Shown here: in pieces, positions 13,225 to 25,560 of the stretch | Layout: each line of letters begins with the position of its first letter | How positions within the stretch are numbered: position 1 is the stretch's first letter | NCBI GenBank assembly: GCA_020226215.1 | Contig: CM035233.1 | Location: 14,341,701 to 14,405,700 of the forward strand | Source of the DNA: Sindora glabra | Taxonomy: Eukaryota; Streptophyta; Magnoliopsida; Fabales; Fabaceae | Direction: 5' to 3' | Length of the DNA stretch: 64,000 nt | The notes under the pieces: generated by a model | Seen by the model: the letters and a program-made list of their open reading frames with translations, nothing else | Databases searched by the model: none | What the model was told of the DNA's origin: nothing | Made by a program: the position numbers and the translations under genes

Positions 13225-13963
13225 ATTAGTTATTTTTTTAATTATCAACTAACTTTTTAACTACCATTTAATATTAGTTCACTTATCAACTATTTATGTG
13301 AAGTAAAGCCTTAATCTAACTATTTAATATCATACTAAATTTGTTAATCCTCTTTAATTATTTTAATTAAATGCTGATACTAATTTATAAAATTAAAAAT
13401 TAACTTAATTAATTCATTTAAAAAAATGAAGACCTCAACAATAGTAACTAAATTACCTTTTTTAAAAATATTTAATATTATTTTTATTTTTTGACCTTCT
13501 TTTTTCCGTAAGTTAAGGCAAAACTTTCAAGGAAACAAACAGGATTAATTAACATGTTTCCTTAAAAAGGAGTAAGATCATGCTGAAGAAATATTTGTTA
13601 ATTTATTAATTATTAACTAACTTTTTAACTATCATTTAATATTAGTTCACTTATCAACTATTTATGTAAAATAAAGCCTTAACCTAACTATTTAATATCT
13701 TACTAAATTTGTTAATCCTCTTTAATTATTTTGATTAAATGCTGATACTAATTTATAAAATTAAAAATTAAATTAATTAATTCATTTAAAAAAATGAAGA
13801 ACTCAACAATAATAATTAAATTACCTTTTTTTAAAATATTTAATATTATTTTTATTTTTTCGACCTTCTTTTTTTGGTAAGTTAAGGCAAAACTTTCAAG
13901 GAAACAAACAGGATTAATTAGCATGTTTCCTTAAAAAGGAGTAAGATCATGCTGAAGAAATAA
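13225..13963 (+). repeat. 368-bp tandem duplication
   Basis: Two adjacent copies (about 13225-13593 and 13594-13963) are nearly identical. For example, GTTAAGGCAAAACTTTCAAG occurs at 13512 and again at 13880, an offset of 368 bp. Small indels in the T- and A-runs separate the units. The event appears relatively recent given the low divergence. No coding potential is seen. Confidence 0.9.
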
Positions 13964-13969
13964 AGCAAT

Positions 13970-14950
13970 CTAATAACCCTTTTTTTTTTTTGGCAACAAT
14001 ATGGAAAAACATTTGAAAAGAAAATACATAGTACTGTAAATAAAACACAACAAGAGCTTTTAACAAAAATTGAAGGAAAATTTCTTATTCATTCATTAGG
14101 ATTTGATTAAAAAAGTAGAAAATTAATTTTATCAGTGAATGGTAACATTCATCTTGGAAGTAAATGGATTTTTTAAGAATCGATTAAATTGATTTTGCCA
14201 ATTAAACTAAAATTGAATGAATAAATAAAAAACTAAATTTAATATGGTTGAAATCAAAAAATATAATTAAATTGATTTGAGTACAAAAATTAAAATGAAT
14301 AACAGTATTAGAAGATTGTTAAAATAATTAATTTCAATGGAGTAAAATTATGAACAAATAAATAAAGTTCAGCAAGCTGTAGAATTAATTTTTTTTATAA
14401 AATATGATGTAATTTAGTAAAAATATTAAGTAGGGTATCCATAGAAAAAAAATCCCAAAGTGTGGAGGTCTTGTTGTGTGATAAATTACAATTTTTATAA
14501 CTTTTGCATTAAACATTGAAAAAATTCGTCGCTTTTCGAAGGTGTAACGTGTAAAAAAATTTAGTTTGAGGAAAAGAAGCTCATTGAAAAAAAAAATTTG
14601 AAAGAAAGAAAGAACTCTTTTCCTCGTTCCATTTTTGCAATCCATTAGACCGCGGAATTAACTGGATTAAAAGAACAACACTAATAACCATCAATGAAAT
14701 GCAACATACAATTAATCCAGTCTAAGCATCCATAATCATGGAAACCTGAAAGGTGGGTTCATCTGAGGGCAATATCCAACCAAATATTTTGATATTATAA
14801 TATAATTACTATTAATACCAAAATATGTGAAATTATAATTACCAAATAGATGTGCCAAACAAATTATTAGGTGATGAGTTAATGGTAATAAGACTACCTT
14901 TATTTAGCATAGTTAAAAATAAGATTTTATTTTATTTTATTTATAAATTA
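13970..14950. other. AT-rich non-coding stretch
   Basis: The 86-residue minus-strand frame at 14385-14645 is rich in Phe and Lys and arises from A/T runs. It has no family motif and I do not call it. Nothing else is recognisable. Confidence 0.5.
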
Positions 14951-14951
14951 T

Positions 14952-15195
14952 TGTAAAAATAATAGAAAAATAACAAAAAAATAAAATAAAAGAATAGAAT
15001 AAGAGGAGGAGTTTTTCTTATTTCTAAATATATCAAATCCTTTATACAATATCTGTATATATAGGCTTACTAATTGATATACTGATTAATGGTTATGGCT
15101 AATTAATTACAATAAGAGATTAAGTAAATCTCAATCATAATAATTAATAGATAATCAGGGACATTTTATGGATATTCACATAAATATTTATAACA
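14952..15195 (-). mobile_element. copia-type LTR (about 244 bp) downstream of duplicate copy 1
   Basis: On the minus strand it starts TGTTATAAATATTTATGTGA at 15195. It carries a TATA-like CCTATATATACAG box at about 15055-15067 and ends near ...ATTTTTACA at 14952. It is clearly related to the LTR at 38881-39128: both share GATTTGATATATTTAGAAAT and AAGAAAAACT. The sequence at 15196 onward reads, on the minus strand, ...CAATGAAGAG directly before TGTTAT, like a weakened polypurine tract. If so, this would be a 3' LTR with a piece of its element to the right. Confidence 0.6.
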
Positions 15196-16425
15196 CTCTT
15201 CATTGAATGTCTATTTTGTGAAAAAAAAATGATTCATTAAAACCTCTATTAGAAAAAAAAAACTAATGAGGAAAAAAATTTAACTGAAGGAAAAAGAGTA
15301 TATTATTTTTTTAGAAAATAATCCACCTTATTAAAAATTTTATTAGAAAAATCCAATGGGAAAATCGTGGTAAAGGAAAAATTAAAATAGTGCACATGAG
15401 CTTTTCTCCCCTTATTAAGAATATCATTAGAGACTTTTGAATCAGTACATCTACCAACAATTTAATTAGAGACTATTTGAATAATCTTGTTATCATGATC
15501 AACTATCATAATCTTTTTGTACGAATAAGAAAAAGTTATCTCATTTGATGCATTATCCTTTCAGTTGAACTCCTTTATATAGCATTATGTTCATATAAAT
15601 TCATTAAATTTTCTTTCTTGAAATTCTCAACAAATATCAAAATATACATTTAGTTTTATTCCAAAATCTTTTAATTGAAAAAGAACTATATTTTACTGAC
15701 GGACTCCTTGAAAAGCTATATTTAAATATTTATTATTAACAAACTACATTAGAGCATCAATTGTATTAAGATTTGATACTTCAAGACTAAGAAATATTTC
15801 ATTATTCTTTGAAGTTTGAAGTGGATTTTTATTAGTATCAAGTAATTGAATAATCATCGGAACACTTAATAGATATGATTTATCCATGTGAAAGGACCCT
15901 TCCATTTTGATTTGTAAATAAATATTTTATTATTTAAATGCTTAATTTGTGAGTTAAGATTAAACTCATTTTTCAAATCTTTCATCTCAAACTCCCCTTT
16001 TCAAACACTCTGCTGCATTTGGAAGCTCTTCATAAGTTATATTAGGAATTGTCACAAGTAAAATAGTATATAATTAAATTCAAAAAAATATATCAAAATT
16101 TTAATATATTGCTAGAAAAATTGTATCCACTATAAAAAGAAAAAATATTTCTTATAATTAATTATAATCTTTGAGGGAAAATAAAAACCCTTTTGTTACA
16201 AATAATACATTCTCTCTACAGCTTTCATTGTTTATTTTCTTTGCATAATTGTCTATTTGTACCTTATTAACTTCACACATTCAAGGTGCTTCATGGGATT
16301 AACACTTTCTAGTTATTTCTTCATTTTGTAAATAAATTTAAATTTTACATTTCTATTTGAATTGCATCTTCACTAATCATAATTTTTCATAATTTTAAGC
16401 ATTATATTATATATAAATATTATCG
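15196..16425 (-). mobile_element. possible internal remnant of the adjacent copia element
   Basis: This segment is present in duplicate copy 1 but has no counterpart at the same place in copy 2, where only about 555 bp of different sequence separate the LTR from block A. It contains repeated pieces such as 'CATTAAAACCTCTATTAG', 'CCAATGGGAAAATCG' and 'AAGGAAAAAGAGTA'. In my recollection these occur next to the polypurine tract of some plant copia families. No coding frame is left. Identification is by context and resemblance only. Confidence 0.35.
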
Positions 16426-16776
16426 ACATAAAACTCCACATTATACGCTAATTGTCTAACTACTCCGTTAAATTACAAGTTAGAAAGAGAGCTACAACTA
16501 ACGGAGAAATTAATGCCATTTTCTAATTTTCTTTCAAGCCTTTAATATGGAATGAGGTCATCATCTCCTTTAGTTGTAGCCTCCTTTCTAGTCTATGATT
16601 TAACGAGCCAATTGAACGCACAACGTGGTATGCAAGTATTTTTCATTTTTGGAGGACTATATTAATTCCGTCTTTCCTTAAAATAAAAGTGGGGAAGTGA
16701 AATTAGTCTAAAGTCCGAAGTTAATAAGTATATGTCCAACAAGAAAAGACAACTAAATGGCAACGATGTTGAAAAA

Positions 16777-19123
16777 CTAGAAAACAAATGGCATAAGAGC
16801 CTTAACATCATTAGGGAAATTCTCAAACTTAGAAAGATACCATCTTCTAGTGGCATAACTCCTTCCCATCAAATACAAAGTTGAGCCTAATGTGAAGGAG
16901 AATGCATAGAAAGTTTGAGAAATGAATGCAACCCCAAAAAACCCAACAATCTCAAAAAGATAGTGAGGACATATCACGAGGTCAAATAAGCCACCCTTGG
17001 GAATCTTATATTCCTTTTCTCCCTCTCTCCTTAATTTGGACAAAAGGAAATGGTGATAGAGGTTGCCACCAATCCCAACAAGAAAAATTGCAATTCCAGG
17101 GTGCTGCAAATCAATTGGTGGTTCTGGGAGTCCTTCTGTAAGATGTTGAGCATAGATTATTGTTGAACTAAAAAGAAAATAACTTACTGAGATGGGGATA
17201 GCAGTATCAAGCACCATACTGCCACTGTACTTGTGGATAAATAAAACCTATAAATAGCCAAATGCAGGATATTTTAGTGAGCTGAAATTTCCATTGGTGA
17301 TCATAAATAAAATATCAAACAATGGGATTTGAAAGAAAATTTTCAATTGTAATTGAACATTGAACCGTCATTGTTTGGGGTTGAGTTCTCCTATGAAATT
17401 TTCCTTCTACAAGACTGTAACTGAATCTCCCAAAAAAAAAAATCTGTTGAGATTGATTATTAAACAAGGCTTATAACACACTTCTTATACCTTGAGGACT
17501 ACCTCTCATTCAATTCCCAAATTGCCCATAGTTAATAAAGGAGAGTTTACGGTGCATCGATAATAAAATGGTAGATTAATATATCATATTTTTTTATTAT
17601 ATATTAAATGGTTAATCTCTTAAAATATGTTATATAATAAAATATTAATAATTAAATCCAATAATATATTAATTTACCATTATACTAATAATACAGGAAA
17701 AATTTTTTGCTTAATGATATTTTGTGGCTGTGGCTGTGAGAGTAGCACTGATGTAGAGTGGTATTTTGGACCTTCTACGTGACAAATATTCCGCCTCGCG
17801 ACCAACCCATGATAGTATTAAGCTTCCAAAGTTATGCTTAAGAAAATTTCATCTATTTCAATATAAGTAAAAAGTTTCATATTATATGTGTATTTTATTG
17901 AAAAAAATATAAATTATTTCCTCTAACTCTGAGGTGGTTGAATTTTATATTTTTTAAAAAATTTAAAAATTATTCTCTTAAATTACACAAAATTTGATTT
18001 TAATACACAGTGTAAATTTAATTTATTATTTTATCAAAATTTAAAAGATTTTTTTAAATCCTTTTAAATAGTTATTATAATATGTTAATATATCTTATTA
18101 TTTTTTTACAAATAATTTTTATATTATATAATTAATAGAAATTATTAGATATATAGAGCTTAAACTACATAATAAAAATGAGTTACGAAATTATATATAA
18201 AAAATGATGAAATAATTCAATATATTATAATGTTGTGATTTTTATTTAAAGAGCTAATTAAAAAGTGATACAATTTAATAAAATAATTAATTAAATTAAT
18301 AATAGATATTAATTCTAAATTTTATGAATTTTGAGAGAGTAATTTATAAATTTTCAAAATAAAAGAAGTAAAATTTAACCATTCAAAAACTAAACAATGT
18401 ATTTTACATTTTCCTATAAAAAATTGTACAGTAGCATGATACAACTTCTTCAATTATTTCCTGGTACACTTTCCACATTTAACAGATAGAATTATTTTGA
18501 AAATTTATAATTATAATCAGAAAATATTACCACTTTCTGTCAAAACAAAGGGATTTTGTTAAATGATGTTTCCACTCCAAATCGGCAAATCCCCCTAATA
18601 ATAATAATAATAATTTCAATTTTTACATTTGATTTAATATTTTCCAAATGCCATAATTTCTCATGCTATAATAACAAAATTGATAAATTGGACACTAACA
18701 GCTGCAGATTTCCGAATCAATGGAGAAGGAAAGGAATAAATGAAAGCGAAGACTCTTCTAACATAAGTGAAATCCCGATGACTCCAAATGAATTACCTCA
18801 AAGATTCTCTTGAAGAAATGCAGGGTAACAGCGGATTGAAGCAACGTAGATCTGAGATTCCGATGAGGAAATATGCCAAAGGAAGCAACGCCAACCAAAA
18901 ATGCAGGAGTATAGGCCAAAAGCATTCCAACTCTACCAGAAACCCCAATTTGTTTGCGTCCAGTTGAATTAGCATCGCGAAATTTCGAATACTGCATATG
19001 CTTCCCTCTAATTTCTGAGAATCCACCCTTTGCCATCGAAACAAAGCTTATGACTGATATGGCTGACACGAAGAGAGAAGGCGGTGGTGGGAACAGGAAC
19101 TTAAGCAATACGGAGATCACCAT
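16777..19123 (-). CDS. steroid 5-alpha-reductase (3-oxo-5-alpha-steroid 4-dehydrogenase) family protein, intact, two exons
   Basis: Exon 1 is 19123-18797 (109 codons) and exon 2 is 17247-16777 (156 codons plus stop). Together they encode 265 residues, the usual length of plant members. The donor is GAG|GTAATT and the acceptor TTTATAG|GTTTTA, with a phase-0 intron of 1549 bp. Start: the ATG at 19123 gives MVISVLL. The open frame extends to 19159 only through a GTG codon. Hydrophobic segments lie at residues about 13-30, 64-85, 125-142, 158-172 and 205-235, as expected of an ER membrane enzyme. The C-terminal reductase domain shows GGLFDLVICPHYLFEIVGFFG (about 194-214) and ends GRSYATRRWYLSKFENFP...ALMPFVF, the family's cofactor-side C-terminus. 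Family members reduce the 4-ene double bond of 3-oxo-steroids with NADPH. This protein looks like the DET2-related plant subfamily rather than DET2 itself, so its substrate is unknown. Confidence 0.9.
17248..18796 (-). other. intron of the 5-alpha-reductase-like gene (copy 1)
   Basis: The 1549-bp AT-rich intron has consensus GT and AG ends. It aligns along most of its length with the 1525-bp intron of the pseudogene copy (40516-42040). A short TAA/AAT trinucleotide run at 18594-18614 differs between the copies. Confidence 0.85.
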
Positions 19124-19194
19124 TTTCTGTTTTTCACTGTTCCTTTGCTCACTTCTCACTTTATTAGTGATTGAAAATTGTAACTGTGAAGGCT

Positions 19195-19346
19195 GGCTGC
19201 CAATCCATCTGAAGGATTACAAGGATAAGATGACTGGTTTGTGATTGGTTACGAGTAAGGATTACAAGGATAAGATGGCTGCCAATCCATCTGAACGGAC
19301 CGTGGATTTCTGTTGAAGATGGAATAATGTGATTGGTTACGAGTAA
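19195..19346 (+). repeat. interleaved short direct repeats in the upstream region of the intact gene
   Basis: Three motifs each occur twice: GGCTGCCAATCCATCTGAA (19195-19213 and 19277-19295), GGATTACAAGGATAAGATG (19214-19232 and 19259-19277) and GTGATTGGTTACGAGTAA (19241-19258 and 19329-19346). They lie 70-220 bp upstream of the start codon and include CCAAT/ATTGG boxes on both strands. The pseudogene copy keeps only one diverged version (to about 42450). Any promoter role is inference. Confidence 0.85.
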
Positions 19347-22300
19347 TGGGAAGCTAACAGCCCTATGGCTTATGTTGTATCCGCGTCGTGGAAAAAGATA
19401 GATAGGCGGAGCCAAGAATTTCCTGATAAATGGGCCTGAATTTCGACTCGAGGGATTATCGGCAGTACAAAATGTAATTTCCCTTACGTGAAAGACATAA
19501 TTTTCGGATTTGCCCCTAAAATCTAAATTATAAAATACGTTTTAGCCCCATTTGATTTGATGGGAAATATTTTTTTAAAATATAATTATAAAATATTAAA
19601 ATAAGAGAAATTATTTAATTTATTTAATATTAAATATATAAAATTTTGAGAAAATAACTATTTATTTTAAAAGAGGAATTTATTTATTTTATTATCATAC
19701 CTTTAAGTATTATTTTTTTATTATAAAATCAAGTGTCATATCATTTCTTTATTAACATATATAGAAATGCTTTCCGATGAAAATTGTTTTTCGACAAACA
19801 CAAAACCTTAAAAAAATGAAGCATTACAATTCTTGATAAAAAAAGTAAAAATAAAAAAATTTGATAAATAATAATAAATAGAAAATTTAAAATTTATAAC
19901 CATATATTTTCTTAATTTCTTTCATCAAAGATGGTAATGTTTCACTTTATTTTTTAAAGCGCATTACATTTTAAAGTGATAATTAATTCACAAAATATTT
20001 TAAATATTTCTAAAAACATTTTATGTCTTACGTAAAACTTTCATGTGTTAGTTAAAATTTTGAAAAGTATACTTAGATATGTTCATATATTGTTTTCAGT
20101 TTAATATTTAATTAAAATATTCTTGTGAGATTGTAAATATCTTTTATTTTTGTGGAATAAAAATATTTTAATAATATAAAGAGTTAAATGAATTATTTAA
20201 TAGTTATCAAAATAATAAATAATTAAAAATTTAAAAATTATTTTTTAATTTTTTGTGAAATTTTTTGGGCAATAATTCATTTTATCAACATTTAAAGTAT
20301 ATATTACACTATAAATAATTAAATCCATATTAAATAACTAGAAGGAGGCAAAGAAGAATAATTGAGATAAAAAAGTGGGTGGGTGAATTCTTAAAGAGTG
20401 CCAACCAAATTCAAACTCATATTTGGTCAACTTTGTTACTAAATATCAAACTACCAACTAAACTTCAACGTTGCATGTTTATAAGCCAATTTTTTGGTCT
20501 CCGACTGTGGATGAGATTCTTTTGTTTACTTCTAACATGTGACGACCTAATTTTGAACTATTGTAATGTAAAGATATTAATTAGATTTTTTTTCTACAAT
20601 TTTTTTAAAATTAAATCAATTTTATAACACTAACTATTGTTTTAAAAATATACATGATGCAAACACATAAATTGAAATTTTCTTTTTCTTCTTATTTTCT
20701 TTACAAATCTATTTCCAAAACTCTTTCTTATTCTAAAAATATATGAAAATCATTTAGAAAATTGTTTTCCACAATTGATAATATTCATTCTTTTTAAATA
20801 AAAACAATTAGTAAAATCAGAAAATCAAATATGTTTAAAAGTCTTTTTCTTTTTTTTTAAGGAATTTCTACAATTAGACTAGGAATCAAAATCCAAGATA
20901 AATAGAGAAGATTTCTCTTTTGTTAGAATATAGTTATAACATGATGATTTTAGCAAATTAGGGAATATTAGTGAAATGATTTTAGAAAAATATTCATTGA
21001 TTAGAAGGCCATTGCTTCTAGCAAATTTTCAAACAAATAGTTTCGTATGAACTATTTTTAGAAGAAATGATTTGTTAGAAAAGGTTACAGAGAAAAAGCA
21101 AACTTATGAAACTTATCTAAGTAACATTTTATTGAGAATATTCCTTAAGAAACTAGAGAGATTTCTTTAAAGAGACTCTAAGAATACTAGGTAATGGATT
21201 TACTTTAAAGGTTCAAACTATGGAACGAACACAATAGAATAAGAGTAGATTAGAAAGATTTTTAAAATCAAAAGATCCTAATTTGATTTAAAATACTTTA
21301 GAGATAATATTAAAATCAATAAATGGATTAGATATAGATTTTATTTAAGATCTGGTGGATGTTATTTAAGGAAATACTTAGAAGATTCATTAGAAAAGAT
21401 TTATATTTATCTTTAATAGGAACGAAAACCATTTTTCCTTTGAAGAGAAATTGTGCGACTAACTTGCTATACATCACAAATTATTTTGTTGTAACCATAA
21501 AGTAATTGAAATAATATAAAAAATTATATATTATATATGCATAGAAACGTGCATTATACACACAAAAAGTAACATAGGCCACTATCCAATTAATAGAGTC
21601 TCAAAACAATTATACAAAAAAAAGATAATCAAACCATAATTATACAAAATAAAATTTTAAAAATAAATAATTAAAAATAGATAAATATAACAATTATTAT
21701 TCTAGACTAACTATTAATTGTATATATATTAGAATAAAAAATCTCAAGGAAAAGTGGTAGCAATTGCTCAGAAACTATTACTTGTGGTGTAGTTGCAACT
21801 ATTGCTCGATTATTGTAGGATTTAAGACCATTACAAAACTTAAACTTATACGAACCAAATCTAGCTTCTTGTGATGCCATCATATGCTAAAGATCTTAGT
21901 GGGTGTCATCTAAGTCCAAAGTATCTAAAAAGTATATTCACAAGTAGGGTGAGTAACAAAATTAATCAATGAGATAGTTATCACTTAAATTTTCTAATAA
22001 ATTTTAATTCAAATAATCTTTATACACAAGACATATATCAAAACTTGTTTTCTTACTAAAAAATATTTCTCATTAAACCATTGTGTATACTAGATTAATA
22101 ACACTTAGACAAAATATAATTCAATCATATAGTTCAGTCATAAACATAATATAAGTATTTAAATGACTATTAGATGGCATGAAGGCATAAAAGGTTTCAC
22201 CTTATTACTCCAAACCAACTATAATCATGCGTGTCCTAACCTTAGCCCCTTCCCTTTACCTTATGCTATTTCATGTGACTCGAAATATACAACATTAGAC

Positions 22301-22735
22301 TAAATCTTTACACTCTTCACAAAGGTTTCATATTATATCACATAATCATGTCACAACGTCATGTACAACATTCAAGCCAACAATGTCATAAACAGCATCA
22401 AAGCCCATATTTGGCATATAAATACATTTTCACATATGGTATAAAAGCCAATTTCATATTAAGCCCTCACTAGCCCATTTCACATAATAAGGTGAGATCA
22501 AGATGCCATCTATAGTCATAATCAAAATATATAACATAATATATAGGATAATCTAGCAAAAAAAGTATACAATGACCTTGTCACTTTATTAGTGACCATA
22601 CAAAGCATTTAAGCTTCCATTCTGCATATTAGATTATTGTATGACTTATTCAAAAGCTCATTAATATTTAGTTAATTTACAAGCTTTATGCACAAGTATT
22701 TTTTCATATAAACATGTAGTGCATATGTATATCAG
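19302..22735. repeat. segmental duplication block B, copy 1 (non-coding)
   Basis: It matches 52614-56020 in the same orientation. It begins at GTGGATTT and then GATGGAATAATGT, and runs through GGGAAGCTAACA, CCAACCAAATTCAAACTCAT and TTCTTGTGATGCCATCATAT. It ends near ...TAGTGCATATGTATATCA. In copy 1 it directly follows block A, which shows the unbroken ancestral arrangement. The 85- and 82-residue frames inside it are not conserved as coding. A GACGACCTAATTTTGAA motif near 20541 resembles the head of some plant LTRs, so part of block B may itself be an old retroelement. Confidence 0.9.
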
Positions 22736-24300
22736 TTAAGCTACCTTGATCAACTAATATTCTCTTTACTAATAATTATGGACCATAACCATGATATCTA
22801 TTGGATCATCATGTTCTTTATCAAAGTTAGGTGGATAATATTCATTAGAGAAACTAATCGGTATAGAACCAGAGATTTTTGGTTTTTTAGACTCTACATT
22901 CATTACCAAACTCATGTGATGCTTTTGGTCATTTTTTTTGTCCTTCTCCAACAAATCCATCTACTATGACATCAACCACACCAAACATTTCTTATGGCTT
23001 TTCAATTTCTTTACCTTTATCTATTTTCCTTTTAAAGGAGAAATTTGTAAGATAAGGTATTTGATCTTGTTTTCTTTCATTCCAATTGCCCCTTTTTTTC
23101 TTCATTTTATTTGTGCTAACTATCTTCAAACTAGTCATTCTTCATATAATGCTTTAGATGACTTCTTTGAATTAGTTTTTTGATTTCATTTTTTAAGGTT
23201 ATGCAATCCTCAATATCATAAGACCATTATTTGTGATATTTACACCATATAATGACTCTTAAGGGTAGCGTATACTTTTGTCATTTCTTTATTAGTTTAT
23301 TTTCCATTAGTTCTATAGCTTTTACATCATCAATTATTTTCTTTAATGTGGTGTTTAATGGGGTAAACTAATTGAATCAAGACCTTGGTGGCCCACCATC
23401 TTCTATTCTTACAGATTCATTAAGGTGATTCTCATTTTATCTCTTATTAGCCTCAAGTTCCTTTATAGCTATGAATTTAGTTACCTTTTTTTTAACAATT
23501 TAGTTATATTTTTAGCTAGCTTTTTACCTAAAGATTAGGAAAAATCTCCAATTCATAGGCTGACCAATAATGCATGTATAGTGACATTTTCTTTCAAATA
23601 TTTGATATTTAAACATGTTTAGTTGAATCATTTGAGAAAGTCTTTCAATGGCTCATTTTTCCCTTGTTAAATATTCATCAATGAAGTTATAGTTTTCTTT
23701 AAGGCTCTAGAGGTTGTGAAATAGGCTAGGAACTAGTTAGTCAAATCTTTGAAATTTGCCATCATGTTTAGTTTCAAGCTTATAAATTCATAAACCATTG
23801 GAAACAAACTTTCTTTAGGGTAATGGAAAAGGCACGACACATAATTACATCAAGAGCTCTTGAGAGTAACATGGCTACCCTAAAGGCTTCAATATGGTCT
23901 TATAGGTCAGTTATCATATCATAGATTCCAAGTTAGATGGTGGTTTAAAGTTCTGTGGAATAAGAACTTGCATTATAATAAGGATGAAGGGATGACATTC
24001 ACTATTAAGATTATTGTTCTCTTAGTTATGACTGTAGTAATAATATCCCTAGCCATCATTTCCACATCATCACTCAACTAATCAATCATAGCTCTTATGG
24101 TCATAGTGATCATTTCTAGACCAAGCGTAGTCATACCAAAATCCATTAATTCTCCCTTCATTATTGTTATATGATCTATTGTTGTATTATTATCTGTTTT
24201 CATGATAAGGGGAAGGATTACAGTATTACCTCTAGTGTTTGAAGTGAATAAGCCTTTTGTGCAACAATCGTTACTGTTCCATGTTCCTCTAAAGCTCCTA
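22736..24300 (-). pseudogene. Ty3/gypsy gag-protease remnant
   Basis: Read on the minus strand from about 24300 downward. IPQNFKPPS and DHIEAFRVAML are followed by ALDVIMCRAF..TLKKVCFQWFMNL (about 23960-23790), then ITSLMNI.QGKNEPLKDFL (about 23690-23640). This is the order of a plant retrotransposon gag domain. WCKYHK..SYDIEDC near 23250-23200 is the zinc-knuckle-like segment. The 63-residue frame at 22769-22960 ends in ISFSNEY..HDDPIDIMVMVHNY, the lead-in to the aspartic protease. After a 1-2 base shift comes VKRILVDQGS (22740-22770), the protease active-site region, which uses D-Q-G-S as in some gypsy lineages. Stops and frameshifts are numerous. The element is cut off exactly where duplication block B ends. 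Confidence 0.78.
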
Positions 24301-25560
24301 TTGCATAAGCTCCAACTAGTTTAAGAGATTTTGCTTTTCTCCCTCGAACATTTCTTATTTGATATTTCAATTAGGTCTTCTTGGATACTAGTTATGGAAT
24401 GCTACTTATGGAGGGCTTTCCATGTTTGGTTGTTGAATAGATAATGTGTGGTCACTCATAGAATGAAAACTTAGGATGTAATTTATTTTTAAACAAGATT
24501 AGTTTAATCTATTAAACAAAGTGAAATGTTAATTCATTAAAAATCAATTACATAAAGATTCCTACTTCCTTTTTTTAAAAAAAATTACTTGAAAAATAAA
24601 AAAAATCTTATTTTTTAATAGGGTTTTGTTAGAAATATTTTTAAAGATTATTTTCATGCAACAAAATAACCACTGATTTTTCCAAGAAAGAATAAGTACA
24701 ATCAATCAATTTGTTCAAACAATAGAATATTAATCAATTTTTTTAAGAAAAAGAAAAGAAAGAATTTATACCATTGGGTCACTTTCTCATGAAAAATTCA
24801 TTTCATGAAATAATATAGATCTTATAGTAAAACTTCAATGAGAAATTAATTTTTTTGAGAATTGATTGTACATCTATAAAAGAATAGTGTCTCAGAAAAT
24901 TAATTAGGAACAATTATTTTTTCAAGAAAATCTTTAGGATTATTAGTCATCTTAAAAGATTAGTAAAAGACTAGTGCATTTTGCACAAAAATGATAAAGA
25001 ATGATTTTCTTAAGAAAATAATCAATGATACTTTGATGTTTAATGATTTCATTGATAGAGATGATATTAAAAAGGAAGAAAAGCAAAAATGATTGATATA
25101 TTTTCCAAGAAAGTGATGATCACCATTCCTAGGAAAAATAATTGAAAATCTTTGAAGATTCAATATAATCTTTTTGACCAATCGTAAAATGAAAAAAAAA
25201 GTGATAAATTGGTGGATAAGAATAACATATGGCACTAATGATGTTTTAAAGTTTAACAAAAAGTGTGGAGACTGGTTGAGAATGGCAAAGCATGGTGATC
25301 AACTAATCAACTAGTCTTTAAGAAAGAAAACTTGTAAGAAGCCTACATGGTGGATACCACGAAGGTCCCTTGACACTTAACATTAGAGAAAGAATGAATA
25401 AAAATAGTAATGTGAAGTAGTATAAGTGTAATTAGAGAGTTAAGAAAGCATACTTGGGGCTTTATATAGTAGTCAAGTGAAGGATAGATTAATCACTTTC
25501 CATAAAGGTAAAGTAGTCATTTGATATGAAAAGATGATTTTGGAATTTGTTAGATGCCAG
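24300..25560 (-). other. possible 5' leader and LTR of the gypsy remnant
   Basis: This non-coding region lies directly upstream of the gypsy gag on its strand. On the minus strand a CTATATAAAGCCCCAAG promoter-like box (about 25457-25473) is followed by a transcript-leader-like sequence. LTR ends and a primer-binding site were not found. The 99-residue frame at 24960-25259 has no family motif. Confidence 0.35.

Larger units (their letters stand above)
16426..19230. repeat. segmental duplication block A, copy 1
   Basis: It matches 39683-42455 in the same orientation, from ACATAAAACT(C/T)CACATTATA at the left to the promoter side of the 5-alpha-reductase-like gene at the right (...CCATCTGAAGGATTA). 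It contains the complete intact gene. Similarity continues through the intron and both flanks, so this is a DNA-level duplication and not retroposition. Confidence 0.95.

Noticed and set aside
14385..14645. 86-residue minus-strand ORF
   Set aside because: Phe/Lys-rich, arising from A/T runs, without family motif, promoter context or a conserved copy.
16777..19123. Calling the intact gene DET2 itself
   Set aside because: The C-terminal reductase signature is shared by several plant subfamilies, and the sequence looks closer to the DET2-related reductase-like group. Substrate cannot be read from the sequence.
19124..19159. Twelve extra N-terminal residues for the reductase
   Set aside because: The extension begins at a GTG codon, which is not a plausible plant start. 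The ATG at 19123 gives the usual family length.
18954..19244. 96-residue plus-strand ORF, and the overlapping 83-residue minus-strand ORFs
   Set aside because: They are shadows of exon 1 of the reductase gene in other frames. The spliced minus-strand product has clear family motifs.
22769..22960. 63-residue minus-strand ORF as a host gene
   Set aside because: Its end matches the lead-in to a gypsy aspartic protease and it lies in line with gag sequence, so it is a retroelement piece.
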